Made by a program: the position numbers and the translations under genes. Below are positions 35,577 to 45,211 of a stretch of 64,000 nucleotides of DNA, piece by piece. This DNA comes from Streptomyces sp. JH34 (GTDB lineage: Bacteria; Actinomycetota; Actinomycetes; Streptomycetales; Streptomycetaceae), in the NCBI RefSeq assembly GCF_029428875.1, contig NZ_JAJSOO010000001.1, forward strand, positions 3,782,001 through 3,846,000, read 5' to 3'. Below the pieces are notes generated by a model. That model was not told where the DNA came from. It saw nothing but the letters and a program-made list of their open reading frames with translations, and did no database searches. The number at the start of each line of letters is the position of its first letter. The stretch's first letter is position 1.

Positions 35577-36260
35577 TCAAGCGGGCCCGGAGGACACCAG
35601 TACGCCGATCTTGTCGATGCGGTGCTCCGGGTTGTGGTGGGCGTCGCGCCAGGAATTCCCGGCCGCGTCGTCCTCCGGGGTCGCGCAGGTGGAGAGAGTG
35701 ATCATCGCCCGGGACGGCTTCTCGCCCGGCTCGCCCGGCACCTCCGCGCGCTGCTCGGCGAGCGAGCGCTCGGACCGGAAGGACGTCTGCCGGGTGCCGG
35801 TGATCCGGTACTCGTACACCGTGCCGCTCTCCGTGACGAGGACCTTGGCCCCCTCGTCCAGTGACGGCAGGTCGCGGAAGGGGCCTCCGGCGGACAGCCG
35901 GTGGGCCGTCACCAGGTAGTTCCCGATCTCGCCCGGCCCTACGCCGCCGTGCCCACCGTACGGCGCGGCCGCCTCACCGCGGTCCTGCACGACGGTGCCC
36001 GGCCCGTCGTCCGTCGTCCCCTCGTACGGGACGACGCGCAGGTCCCTCACGCCGATCGCGGGGACGGTGAGCTCGGCCGTCTCCGTGCGCGGGTCGGTCC
36101 GGTCGGACGGCGGGACGGCGGAGGGGGCCGCCGTGGCCGCCGGGGCCGGGGGAGGCTGTCCCGCACCGGCCGCCGCGGCCGGTCCCCCGGCGGCCAGCAG
36201 GACGACGGCCGCGGCCGTCACGGCCCGGGGGACGCCTCGGAGAGCTTGGGAAGGGTTCAT
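35577..36260 (-). CDS. Class E-type sortase
   Basis: The 227-residue protein has a signal-anchor helix (about 12-32), a Pro/Ala linker, and a sortase domain with the catalytic triad His120 (TAHR), Cys192 (TLSTC) and Arg214 (EHRIDKIGV). Class E sortases of Streptomyces anchor chaplins at LAxTG motifs. No LAxTG substrate gene lies nearby in this window. Confidence 0.85.
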   Translation of the reverse strand: MNPSQALRGVPRAVTAAAVVLLAAGGPAAAAGAGQPPPAPAATAAPSAVPPSDRTDPRTETAELTVPAIGVRDLRVVPYEGTTDDGPGTVVQDRGEAAAPYGGHGGVGPGEIGNYLVTAHRLSAGGPFRDLPSLDEGAKVLVTESGTVYEYRITGTRQTSFRSERSLAEQRAEVPGEPGEKPSRAMITLSTCATPEDDAAGNSWRDAHHNPEHRIDKIGVLVSSGPA

Positions 36261-36339
36261 GACGGGATCCGGATCGGTGGCCGGTGGGTACAGGGTGCGG
36301 GCCCCGGAGCACGGCCCGCACCTTCCAGTACACCACCGG

Positions 36340-38004
36340 TCAGACGATCGTGTCGGGTGCGCCGAGCACGGCCCGGACCTCCTCCGCGGTCAGTTCCGTG
36401 AGCTCCTCCCCCACGAGCAGCCAGCGGGTGATCCCGACCGACTCGAGGAACGCCAGATCGTGTCCGGCGATCACCAGCGCGCCCTCGTAGGACTCCAGGG
36501 CGCTCGTCAGCTGCCGCACGCTCGCCAGGTCGAGGTTGTTGGTCGGCTCGTCCAGCATCAGCAGCTGCGGGGCCGGAGTGGCGAGCATCGTCGCCGCGAG
36601 GGCGGCGCGGAAGCGTTCTCCGCCGGAGAGGGTGCCCGCCGGCTGTCCGGCGCGTGCTCCCTTGAAAAGGAAGCGGGCCAGCTGGGAGCGGATCTCGTTG
36701 TCGGTGGTCCCGGGCGCCGCGCGGGCCACGTTCGCGGCGACGCTCAGCCCGTCGTCGAGCACATCGAGCCGCTGAGGCAGGAAGCGCAGCGGGACGTGCG
36801 CCCTGGCCTCGCCCGACTTGGGTGCGAGCTCCCCGGTGAGGGTGCGCAGCAAGGTCGTCTTTCCCGCCCCGTTGCGCCCGATCAGCGCGATGCGTTCGGG
36901 GCCCTGGACGTGCAGCGTGCCGTCGCGCAGGGAACCGAAGCGGGGGTGGAGCCCTCGCGCGCTCAGGACCGTACGGCCTGCCGGGACGGCGGTGTGGGGG
37001 AGCCGTACCCGGATCTCGGCGTCGTCCCGGATCACCTCGGACGCCGTGTCGAGCCGCTCCCGCGCATCCTGGAGCCGGTCCTCGTGCAGGCCTCGGAGCT
37101 TGCCCGCCGCCTCCTGCGAGGACCTCTTGTGGGCGCCCGCCACGATCCTCGGCGCCCGCCGCTGGGCGTCCAGCTTCTTGTTGTGCCGCTGGCGGCGGGC
37201 CACCTTGATCCGGGCCTCCTCCAGCTCGCGCTTCTGACGGCGTACGTCGGACTCGGCCGACCGCACCATGCGTCCGGCCGCCTCCTGCTGGGTGGCCAGC
37301 GCCTCCTCGTAGGCCGACCAGCCGCCGCCGTACCAGCTCACCGATCCGGCACGCAGCTCGGCGATGCGGTCCACGCGTTCCAGCAGGTCACGGTCGTGGC
37401 TGACCACGACCAGCACACCGGAGCGCCAGGACTCGACGGCCTCGTACAGCCGGTGGCGCGCGAACACGTCGAGGTTGTTGGTCGGTTCGTCGAGCAGCAG
37501 GACGTCGGGACGCTCCAGCAGCAGCGCCGCCAGCCGCAGCAGCACGGTCTCGCCACCGGACATCTGTCCCACGGTGCGGTCGAGACCGACGTCGGCGAGC
37601 CCGAGCGATCCGAGGGTCGCCAGGGCCCTTTCCTCGACGTCCCAGTCGTCGCCGACCGTCTCGAAGTGCTCCGTGGCGACGTCGCCGGCCTCGATCGCGC
37701 GCAGCGCGGTACGCCGCTCGGTGATGCCGAGGGCGCCCTCGACGCGGAGGTCCGTGTCGAGAGTGAGGTTCTGCGGGAGGTGGGCGAGGCGCCCGCCGAC
37801 GGTCACCGAGCCCCCGGAGGGCTTCAGTTGGCCGGCCAGCAGCCGCAGCAGGGTGGACTTGCCGGAGCCGTTGGTCCCGACGAGCCCGGTGCGGCCCCGG
37901 CCGACGGACAGGGAGAGTCCGTCGAGGACCTCCGTGCCGTCCGGCCACCGGAAGGACAGGTCGGAGCAGGTCAGGGATGCGGCGGGCGTGGTGGGATGTG
38001 ACAT
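36340..38004 (-). CDS. ABC-F ATPase (ribosome-associated; possible antibiotic resistance)
   Basis: The 554-residue protein has two ABC domains without membrane segments: Walker A GTNGSGKST and SGGE with LLLDEPTNNLD in the first half, GRNGAGKTT and LSGGERFRAALA with LMLDEPTNNLD in the second. A basic linker (about 215-290) separates them. ABC-F proteins dislodge ribosome-targeting antibiotics or rescue stalled ribosomes. The ATG at 38004 has GAGG five bases upstream. Confidence 0.88.
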   Translation of the reverse strand: MSHPTTPAASLTCSDLSFRWPDGTEVLDGLSLSVGRGRTGLVGTNGSGKSTLLRLLAGQLKPSGGSVTVGGRLAHLPQNLTLDTDLRVEGALGITERRTALRAIEAGDVATEHFETVGDDWDVEERALATLGSLGLADVGLDRTVGQMSGGETVLLRLAALLLERPDVLLLDEPTNNLDVFARHRLYEAVESWRSGVLVVVSHDRDLLERVDRIAELRAGSVSWYGGGWSAYEEALATQQEAAGRMVRSAESDVRRQKRELEEARIKVARRQRHNKKLDAQRRAPRIVAGAHKRSSQEAAGKLRGLHEDRLQDARERLDTASEVIRDDAEIRVRLPHTAVPAGRTVLSARGLHPRFGSLRDGTLHVQGPERIALIGRNGAGKTTLLRTLTGELAPKSGEARAHVPLRFLPQRLDVLDDGLSVAANVARAAPGTTDNEIRSQLARFLFKGARAGQPAGTLSGGERFRAALAATMLATPAPQLLMLDEPTNNLDLASVRQLTSALESYEGALVIAGHDLAFLESVGITRWLLVGEELTELTAEEVRAVLGAPDTIV

Positions 38005-38374
38005 GTGGTCCTCGCAGTCGCAAGCGTGAGAGCAGGGGCTTCGTGTGCGAGCACCACGCGGCGACCGGCCGGGAACGGCAGAGGTGCGGTCCTCCGGAGA
38101 CACGGGGGACGGCTCATGCACCGAGGTCGCATCCACGCGGAGGGTCACGGGGCGGCAGGAAGGCCGACAGGGCGTGACGGGCTACGGCAGGGGCCGTGCC
38201 GCGCGATGATCGCGGACCTCAGATGCGCAACGTCCACCTCTATCGGAGACGACAGGACTCAAAAAATGTACACCGCGCCGGGGCCGGGCGGGGTGGAACG
38301 CGCACGGACCGCTGGCGATCGAGTCCCGCGGAGGCGCTGCGGTGGCCCGCCCGGTCCGCAGCGTCCGCCCGCGT
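38005..38374. other. Leader region of the ABC-F gene
   Basis: This 370-base interval lies upstream of the ABC-F gene and downstream of the protease-STAND gene. No convincing gene was found. Read on the reverse strand, a short open frame starting at GTG about 50 bases before the ABC-F start overlaps it and could be a leader peptide, but this is weak. A T-rich run (about 38266-38271 on the reverse strand) may belong to the terminator of the upstream gene or a promoter. Confidence 0.4.
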
Positions 38375-41326
38375 TCAGGCTCCGCGCAGCCGCTCCGCCT
38401 CCTCGACGAGCCAGGCCGGCCGGACCATCTCGACGTTCCGCCCGGTGCCTTCGGCGGCCCGGAGCAAGGCGTCGCCCGCCGCCCGCGGATCCGGCGCCGG
38501 CCGGGACAGCGCCTCGGCCGCCTGGGTGAGCGCCTGCGCGGCGGCCGCCTCCACCGCCCCGGCCAGCTGCAGGGACACGGCCGCACGCTCGGCGGCGTCG
38601 GCGGCCTCGGCGTACCGGGCTCCGGTCCAGTGGGCCCACGCGGTGTTGTAGAGGCACACGCCCTCGGCGCGGGGGTTCTCCATCTTCGACGCCTCGTCGA
38701 GGGCGCCCTCCAGGGCGGCCAGCGCGTCCCTCCTCCGTCCGGTCGCGATCAGCGCGATGCCCTGGGCGTTGAGGGCGTAGGCGATGGCCTCCAGGCTGTC
38801 GGCCTCCCGGTACGCGCGGACCGCCTCGCCGCCCGCGACCACCGCCTCCTCCCAACGCCCCAGCACCAGATGGGCGATGGACCGGGCGTTCCACGCGCGC
38901 GCCTCGGTGAGCGTGTCGCGTGCGGCGCGGGCGTGCGCGTAAAGCCGGTCGGCGCCCGCGAGCGCCGCGGTTCCTTCACCGAGGTAGCTGTGCGTCAGGC
39001 TGAGGCTGAGGAAGGCATGCACCTCGGCCTCGGACTCACCGATTTCGTGGGCCAGTTCGCCGGATCGGGCCAGTGGTCCCACAGCCGCGTCCAGGTCGCC
39101 GAGCTGACGGTGGGTGTCACCCAGGCCGAACAGGGCGTTCTGCCACGAGGAGCGGTCGTCGAGCCGCTCGGCCAGCCCGGCGGCCTCGGTGAACAGCGCG
39201 ACGGCGTCGACCATCGGGCCGCCACTGAGGCGGGCGTGGCCCAAGCCGATGAGATGGGCGAGCCGCGCCCGGTCGTCGGTCACATGTCCCTCCAGCGTCA
39301 GGTGCATCGAGATCGCTGCCAGCACCGAGCCGTGCCAGACCAGCCACTCGCTGATCGAACCGAGCAGCAGCGCCGCCTCGTTCATGTCCCCAGCGCGCAC
39401 CAGATGGTCGAACGCGCGCCGTTGGGGCCGGATGTCGTCCAGGATCCGCCAGTCCGTGCGCGGTGGCGACGCACGCGTGTACCAGCCCGCCGCCTGCCGC
39501 TCCATGGCCCGCCGTCCCAGGGCACCTTCCCGGTCCATGGCCGCGTACGCCAGATCGGCGTCCAACGGATGCAGCGCGAAGGTGCGGCTGGCCCGGTCCA
39601 CCGAGAGCATGCGCGTGCGCAGCAGCCCCGACAGGACGGGCGCCACGGCCAGGCCGGGGGCGAGGCCCGCGACGATCCACTCGACCGCCTCCCGCGTCGC
39701 GGGCGTACGGAGCACGGCGAGGACGTTCAGCACGGTACGGCCCTCGGGGCCGAGCCGCTGGTACCGGTCCTGGGCGAGGCCCGCGACGACGTCGCCGCGC
39801 AGCGCGAAGTCCTCCAGCACCTCCTGCAGGGTGGGCAGGGCGAGCACGTCGTCCGCCATGACACCGACCAGCAGCTCCAGGGCGCGCGGGACTCCGTGGA
39901 CACGGACCGCGGCCTGCAGCAGCTCGTCGTCGGACAGGTGCCCCACGCCGATGCTGCCGTCCTGGTCGAGTTCGCGCAGGAGCGCGACGGACTCGACGGG
40001 TGGCAGCCCGTCGGACAGTTCCACCTCCACCGCGAAACGGCGGAGTTCCGGTGCGAGGTGCAGCGGGATCTGCGACGTGGCCAGCAGCCGGGGGGTGGAC
40101 CGGGTGCGGAAGAGACAGTCCAGGAAGACCGCGAGTTCGTCCTCCTCGTCGAGCACGCCGTCGTCCTGGAGCCGGTCGTCGAGGTTGTCCATCAGGATGA
40201 CGAACAGGTCGTCGCGCATCGCTGCGAACAGTTCGCCGATCTTGTCCCGCAGCGGGCGGTCCGTGGCCCAGAACTCCAGCAGCCGCGTCCTGTCCTCACC
40301 GCCGAGGATCTCGGCGCAGTCGAAGTAGAGACGTTCCACGGAGACGCCCGAGGTACGGGTGCTGAGGTTGACCAGCCCCCGGGGCGACGGCGCCCGCACC
40401 TGGCCGGGCCACTCGCCCTGCTCCAGCATCTCCATGACCTTCGCCGCGACCGAGCTCTTGCCCATGCCCCGGCGCCCGGTGACCGTCACCATGCGGACGG
40501 CCGGGTCGGACAGGTGCCGGCCGATCGCGTCCCGAACCTCGGTACGGTCCTTGAACAGTTCGAGGCCGTGTGCGACCGGCAGCCCGACGACCCTGGACAC
40601 CGCGGGTCCCGCCGCCCCGTCCGCGCTGGGCAGCGCCTCCGGGTCGGCGATCGCCAGCAGCCGCGCCAGCTCGGCCCGCCGGGGTGCGGCGACCCGGGCG
40701 AGGACGTGGTCGATACGGGCAGCGGTGAGCCGTGCGGCGCCCTCCCACCGATGGTGTTCGGCGACGACACCGACGATGCGGGGCCCGGACCACACGGCTG
40801 CGCCGGACATCCCCGACCACGGCGACACCTCGGGGTCGGGATCGGCGGCGGCCGCCTGCACCGTGATCTCCAGGGTGCCGGTGCGCAGGTTGGACAGCGC
40901 CGCGACGGTTCCGTCCGCCTGGTGCAGCTCGCGGAACTGCCGGCCGTCCGTGCCGCGCCGCCGCTTCCACAGCGGGAACCCCGCGGCGTGCACCGTGACG
41001 ACGGCATGACGGTCGTCGCCGATGCGGCCGAACGGCGCGGGTCCGACGGCGGCGGTGCCCTCCGGGGGCTCGAAGGCCAGCACCGCCACATCGGTCCCGT
41101 CGTCCGACCAGACGGTCACCGCCGCAGCCGACCACTGGCCGGGCCGGTCGGCGTCGAAGCGCACCCGCACGGCGGAGGCCCCGGCCACCACGTGCAGGGC
41201 GGTCAGCACCGCCGTGTCGCCGACCCGGTACCCGGACCCCCGGCGCCGGGCGCCCGCGGCCGTGGTGACGATGACCTCCGCGATGCGGTGCGGGTCCAGG
41301 CCCGCCGTCGCCCGGTCAGTCCTCAC
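38375..41326 (-). CDS. Trypsin-STAND NTPase-TPR conflict-system protein
   Basis: The 983-residue protein combines three modules. A trypsin-like protease (about 15-210) has His45 (TALHVV), Asp79 (GTDVAVL) and Ser174 (SGMSGAAVW). A STAND P-loop NTPase (about 255-500) has Walker A GRRGMGKSS (284-292), Walker B FVILMDNLDD (375-384) and a GVPRALELL motif near 478. A winged-helix-like stretch is followed by TPR-like repeats (about 635-960). This layout matches predicted NTP-dependent immune proteins, where the repeats sense and the protease acts. The GTG start lies inside the end of the upstream trypco2-like gene (11-base overlap), so translation is coupled. No signal peptide is seen. Confidence 0.85.
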   Translation of the reverse strand: MRTDRATAGLDPHRIAEVIVTTAAGARRRGSGYRVGDTAVLTALHVVAGASAVRVRFDADRPGQWSAAAVTVWSDDGTDVAVLAFEPPEGTAAVGPAPFGRIGDDRHAVVTVHAAGFPLWKRRRGTDGRQFRELHQADGTVAALSNLRTGTLEITVQAAAADPDPEVSPWSGMSGAAVWSGPRIVGVVAEHHRWEGAARLTAARIDHVLARVAAPRRAELARLLAIADPEALPSADGAAGPAVSRVVGLPVAHGLELFKDRTEVRDAIGRHLSDPAVRMVTVTGRRGMGKSSVAAKVMEMLEQGEWPGQVRAPSPRGLVNLSTRTSGVSVERLYFDCAEILGGEDRTRLLEFWATDRPLRDKIGELFAAMRDDLFVILMDNLDDRLQDDGVLDEEDELAVFLDCLFRTRSTPRLLATSQIPLHLAPELRRFAVEVELSDGLPPVESVALLRELDQDGSIGVGHLSDDELLQAAVRVHGVPRALELLVGVMADDVLALPTLQEVLEDFALRGDVVAGLAQDRYQRLGPEGRTVLNVLAVLRTPATREAVEWIVAGLAPGLAVAPVLSGLLRTRMLSVDRASRTFALHPLDADLAYAAMDREGALGRRAMERQAAGWYTRASPPRTDWRILDDIRPQRRAFDHLVRAGDMNEAALLLGSISEWLVWHGSVLAAISMHLTLEGHVTDDRARLAHLIGLGHARLSGGPMVDAVALFTEAAGLAERLDDRSSWQNALFGLGDTHRQLGDLDAAVGPLARSGELAHEIGESEAEVHAFLSLSLTHSYLGEGTAALAGADRLYAHARAARDTLTEARAWNARSIAHLVLGRWEEAVVAGGEAVRAYREADSLEAIAYALNAQGIALIATGRRRDALAALEGALDEASKMENPRAEGVCLYNTAWAHWTGARYAEAADAAERAAVSLQLAGAVEAAAAQALTQAAEALSRPAPDPRAAGDALLRAAEGTGRNVEMVRPAWLVEEAERLRGA

Positions 41327-41627
41327 CGAGCAGCTCGTCCCCGGAGATCAGCGCCGCCCGGTCCGGCGCGTCCGCCGTCACCGGCTGGAGGGTGAGGGTG
41401 AGCCGCTGTGTGACGGCGGACGACTGCTTCGCCGTGGCGCCGGCGTCGAACACCCAGAACCGGACCTTCACTCCCGGCTCGCGGCTCCGCTCGACCCCCA
41501 CTGTCAGTTCGAGCTCCACCTGCTCGGCCTTGAACCGCAGACCGGAGCCCTCCCCGTCCTCCATCGCCCGGCTCAGTTCCTGACGCAGCTGCGCGATCAT
41601 GTCCGCCAGCTCGACCGCATCGTTCAC
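41316..41627 (-). CDS. Trypco2-like small protein (trypsin-co-occurring)
   Basis: The 103-residue protein starts with a helix (DAVELADMIAQLRQELSRAM), then strand-rich sequence FKAEQVELELTVGVERS and VRFWVFDAGATAKQSSAVTQRLTLTL. This matches my memory of the trypco2 domain, described in actinobacterial conflict systems next to trypsin-like proteases. Its stop overlaps the start of the protease-STAND gene, which supports a shared function, possibly as a regulator or substrate of the protease. Confidence 0.75.
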   Translation of the reverse strand: MNDAVELADMIAQLRQELSRAMEDGEGSGLRFKAEQVELELTVGVERSREPGVKVRFWVFDAGATAKQSSAVTQRLTLTLQPVTADAPDRAALISGDELLGED

Positions 41628-41769
41628 AACCAGATCCCCCCGCGAGTCCGCACACCCAACTGCCCACCGGACAGGCCCACATCATCACGCATGGGCCCCC
41701 GGTGGCGTCCAGCCGGTGAGCGCGGGTGCCCCCCGTGCGGGGGAGGCGACGAGCGGCCCGCCCGCCCCG

Positions 41770-42888
41770 TCAGCGCAGGGTCTTGAGCATCTCCGCCCCG
41801 AACGGCGTGATGTCCTCCGTACGCCCGCGCAGGGTCTTTGCGGCCCACTCGGGGTCGGCGATCAGCGCACGGCCCACGGCGACCATGTCGAACTCGTCCC
41901 GCTCCATCCGGTCCAGCAGTTGGTCGATGCCGGTGACCGAGGAGCCGTCGCCCTGGAAGGCGCTGAAGAAGTCACCGTCGAGGCCGACCGAACCGACGGA
42001 GACCGTCGGCCTGCCGCTGATCTTCTTCACCCATCCGGCGAGGTTCAGGTCGGAGTCCTCGAACTCCGGGAGCCAGTAACGGCGGGTGGACGCGTGGAAG
42101 ACGTCGACGCCGGCCTCGGCCAGCGGCGTGAGGAGGGCGTCCAGTTCCTCGGGCGTCCGGGCGAGCTTCGCCTCGTAGGCGTCCATCTTCCACTGGGACA
42201 TGCGGAAGAAGAGGGGGAAGGAGTCGGACACGGCCGCGCGGCACGCCGCCACGATCTCCGCCGCGAAACGGGTACGCGCGACGATGCCGCCGCCGTACGC
42301 GTCGGTGCGGCGGTTGCTGCCCTCCCACAGGAACTGGTCGATCAGGTAGCCGTGCGCACCGTGCAGCTCCGCACCGTCGAAGCCGAGGCGCTCCGCGGCG
42401 GCCGCCCCGTCCGCGAACGCGGCGATGACGTCGTCGAGGTCCTTCTGCGTCATCGCGCGGCCCTTGGGCTCACCGGACAGCGACACACCCGACGGGCCGA
42501 CCGGCTCCGCGTCCGCCACGGGCGGCGCGCCCTCGGCGCGTGTGACACCCACGTGCCACAGCTGCGGAATGATCGCCCCGCCCTCCCGGTGCACGGAGTC
42601 GACCACGCCCGACCAGCCCGCGAAGGCGTCCTCGCCGTGGAACAGCGGTATCCGCCCGCTCGTACCGGCCGAAGCGTGATCGACGTAGGTTCCCTCGGTG
42701 ATGATCAGTCCCACGCCTCCGGCGGCCCGGCGGGCGTAGTACTCCGCGACGTCCTGGCCCGGAACGCCGCCCGGGGAGAACTGCCGGGTCATGGGGGCCA
42801 TGGCGATGCGGTTGCGGGAGGTCAGTCCGCGGACCGAGAAGGGACGCGAGAGGGCGTCTGCTGCACGGCGGGCATTCTCGTCTGTCAC
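41770..42888 (-). CDS. NADH:flavin oxidoreductase (old yellow enzyme family)
   Basis: The protein of about 372 residues is an FMN-dependent TIM barrel. Visible markers are RIAMAPMTRQFS, PQLWHVG, FDGAELHGAHGYLIDQFLW with NRRTDAYGG (about 180-205), and MVAVGRALIADPEWA near the end. It reduces activated C=C bonds. The GTG at 42888 was chosen because the 20 residues upstream are low-complexity. It is monocistronic and its physiological substrate is unknown. Confidence 0.9.
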   Translation of the reverse strand: MTDENARRAADALSRPFSVRGLTSRNRIAMAPMTRQFSPGGVPGQDVAEYYARRAAGGVGLIITEGTYVDHASAGTSGRIPLFHGEDAFAGWSGVVDSVHREGGAIIPQLWHVGVTRAEGAPPVADAEPVGPSGVSLSGEPKGRAMTQKDLDDVIAAFADGAAAAERLGFDGAELHGAHGYLIDQFLWEGSNRRTDAYGGGIVARTRFAAEIVAACRAAVSDSFPLFFRMSQWKMDAYEAKLARTPEELDALLTPLAEAGVDVFHASTRRYWLPEFEDSDLNLAGWVKKISGRPTVSVGSVGLDGDFFSAFQGDGSSVTGIDQLLDRMERDEFDMVAVGRALIADPEWAAKTLRGRTEDITPFGAEMLKTLR

Positions 42889-43128
42889 TGGGTGTCCTGT
42901 TCGTGGCGGGGTCGGGTCCACCCGTCGCCAACACGTGCACGCCGCCACGGCATCCCGCCGCCGGGCCCGATGTGGTCAAGGTCTCCCCTCGAGTCGAGGA
43001 CGGACGGAGTGAGGCCCGCCCGTGCGAGGCCGTTCCCGGAGTGGGACGGTCGGCCACTTGATCTCCCTCGCGCCGTCCAGCAGTCTTCGGCCGACGCCGA
43101 AAGCGTTCGGTGGCCGGCGAAGGGATGG

Positions 43129-44091
43129 ATGTCCATGACCAGCGAGTACCCCGGGCTGTACGAGAGCTTCGACGACCGGTTCCGCGCGGGGCGGTGCATG
43201 AACGGCGACGACGGCCTGGAGGTCCTGTACACCGGCTGCCGCTGGGCGGAGGGGCCCGTCTACGTGCCCGCCTGGCGGCAGCTGGTCTGGAGCGACATCC
43301 CGAACGACCGGATGCTGCGCTGGGACGAGGAGACCGGCGCCGTCAGCGTCTTCCGCCGTACGGCCGGCTACACGAACGGCAACACCCTGGACCGTGAGGG
43401 GCGGCTCGTCACCTGCGAGCAGGGCAACCGGCGGGTGACCCGGACCGAGCACGACGGCACGGTGACGGTGCTGGCCGACCGGTGGCAGGGCAGGCGCCTG
43501 AACAGTCCGAACGACGCGACGGTGAAGTCCGACGGCTCGATCTGGTTCTCCGACCCGGACTTCGGTATCACCAGCGACTACGAGGGATATCGCGCGGACA
43601 GCGAGATCGGCTCCAACAACGTCTACCGCATCGACCCGGACAGCGGCGGAGTACGCATGGTCGCCGACTGTTTCGGCGCGCCGAACGGGCTGGTCTTCTC
43701 CGCGGACGAGCGGCAGCTGTTCGTCTCCGACACGCGGGCGGGCTTCGTCCGGGTCTTCGACGTACGGGACGACGGCACCCTGTCGGACGGTGAGGTCTTC
43801 GCCGAGGCCGGGGTGCGCGAGGCGGCCCGCTTCGACAACCTCCGCTTCGACGACGGCGGCCGGCTCTGGGTCGCCGCCATGGACGACGGAGTGCACTGCT
43901 ACGACCCGGACGGCACGCTGATCGGACGGCTCGCCGTCCCGGAGGCGGTGGCCAACATCTCCTGGGGCGGTGCCAAGCGCAACCGCCTCTTCATCACCGC
44001 GGAGACCAGCCTCTACTCGGTCGTCATGGGCGTCACGGGGACCCACCCGACGGGCCCGGGCCGCAGGCCCTGGCTGGACGCGGCACGATGA
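43129..44091 (+). CDS. SMP-30/gluconolactonase family lactonase
   Basis: The protein of about 320 residues is a six-bladed beta-propeller with EGPVYVPAWRQLVWSDIPN near 39, NSPNDATVKSDGSIWFSDP near 125, and APNGLVFSADERQLFVSDT near 185, which carry the metal-binding Glu, Asn and Asp residues of the family. It likely opens sugar lactones. Two ATGs (43129 and 43135) are possible after AAGGGA. It diverges from the old yellow enzyme gene. Confidence 0.88.
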   Translation: MSMTSEYPGLYESFDDRFRAGRCMNGDDGLEVLYTGCRWAEGPVYVPAWRQLVWSDIPNDRMLRWDEETGAVSVFRRTAGYTNGNTLDREGRLVTCEQGNRRVTRTEHDGTVTVLADRWQGRRLNSPNDATVKSDGSIWFSDPDFGITSDYEGYRADSEIGSNNVYRIDPDSGGVRMVADCFGAPNGLVFSADERQLFVSDTRAGFVRVFDVRDDGTLSDGEVFAEAGVREAARFDNLRFDDGGRLWVAAMDDGVHCYDPDGTLIGRLAVPEAVANISWGGAKRNRLFITAETSLYSVVMGVTGTHPTGPGRRPWLDAAR

Positions 44092-44178
44092 ACACGGCCT
44101 GAGCCGGGCGGAGGCCGGGGCTCCGGACATCCGTCGCGCTCTCCGCCGTCGCGGCCCGGAGAGGCCCCGCCGTGCTAT

Positions 44179-44925
44179 CTACTCCGGCGGCTCGAGCTTG
44201 CGGAAGTACGTCCAGCTGGTCTCGTTCGGCTCGCTCCACTTCTCCGGGGCGTGCGCGAACTCCGGGTGGTGCTCCGCGATGTAGGCACGGGTCCGCTCGG
44301 GCACCTCCGCGTACGAGCCGAGCTTGCGGCCCCGGCAGTGGAAGGTGAGACCGCCCGGCCGCTGCCCGCGGGCCATCCACGGGAGCCACGGAGACATCCG
44401 CGTCCACGACATGGTGGCCGGGACGCTTGCCGCGGGGCCGGCCAGGTCGGCGCGGTCGGTGAAGAACTGGAAGAGCTCCAGGGCCCTGTAGGTGTCCCCC
44501 GCCGAGTGGACGGGGTACTGGGCGACCGGCAGTGGCGAGGGGTAGGAGAGCGGGATCTCCAGACTGAAGCAGACCTGTCCGCCCAGCTCGGTCGTCGGGA
44601 CCGGGAAGGGACGCCACTTCTGGTTCGCCGGGTCGTTCCAGACGTGTGTCACCGGGAGGTCCTGCCAGGTCTCCAGGATCTCGCGGGTGGCGGGGTCCAG
44701 GTAGAAAGCCGCCTCACGTGTGAGCAGTTGCCAGGCGTCCGGGCCGGCATCGGCGTCCTGGACCAGGCGGGCGACGTTCAGCCCCTCGAAGCCGAAGACA
44801 CGCTGGTAGGGCTCGTCCGGGGCCCATGAGTACACGTCTCCTGACCAACAGTACGTGACCTCCTCGCCGTCGAGCGACGCGCGGGTGCGGGCGAGGGAGC
44901 GGAGCAGCTCTGCGGGTGTCGTCAT
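44179..44925 (-). CDS. DUF1838-like protein
   Basis: The 248-residue protein has many Trp and Tyr residues and segments such as FGFEGLNVARL, THVWNDPANQKWRPFPV, and WTRMSPWLPWMARGQRPGGLTFHCRGRKL. The pattern agrees with DUF1838 proteins, which are of unknown function. The ATG at 44925 lacks an obvious ribosome site, and a GTG at 44934 is the alternative. Confidence 0.65.
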   Translation of the reverse strand: MTTPAELLRSLARTRASLDGEEVTYCWSGDVYSWAPDEPYQRVFGFEGLNVARLVQDADAGPDAWQLLTREAAFYLDPATREILETWQDLPVTHVWNDPANQKWRPFPVPTTELGGQVCFSLEIPLSYPSPLPVAQYPVHSAGDTYRALELFQFFTDRADLAGPAASVPATMSWTRMSPWLPWMARGQRPGGLTFHCRGRKLGSYAEVPERTRAYIAEHHPEFAHAPEKWSEPNETSWTYFRKLEPPE

Positions 44926-45140
44926 ACGGACCACTGTGCGCGGCCACCGGGGTCCGGGGGAAGCACCTCCGCGATCCGGCCCGCTCCTCCCGGGAGGCGG
45001 CCCGCGCGCCGCGGCCTCACGAATTCCACGACGGAGGGTCGAATTTCTCCGATAATGCGCGGTTATTCGCCTCCCGTCCCCTGCCCGAGGGAATTACCGG
45101 GAACGCCGGCTGTGCCGCCGCACATGCGAAGGTGGGCCAC

Positions 45141-45170
45141 GGAACTGGGTGATCATTTTCGTGATATAGT
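45141..45170 (+). promoter_or_regulatory. Candidate AT-rich promoter
   Basis: TATAGT at 45165-45170 is a good -10 element, with GGAACT 18 bases upstream as a weak -35. It sits in an AT-rich stretch (45150-45200), about 40 bases before the next gene. Confidence 0.45.
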
Positions 45171-45211
45171 CATAATGAATTTACAGGACGCCTCGAAAAA
45201 AGGGGAATGGC

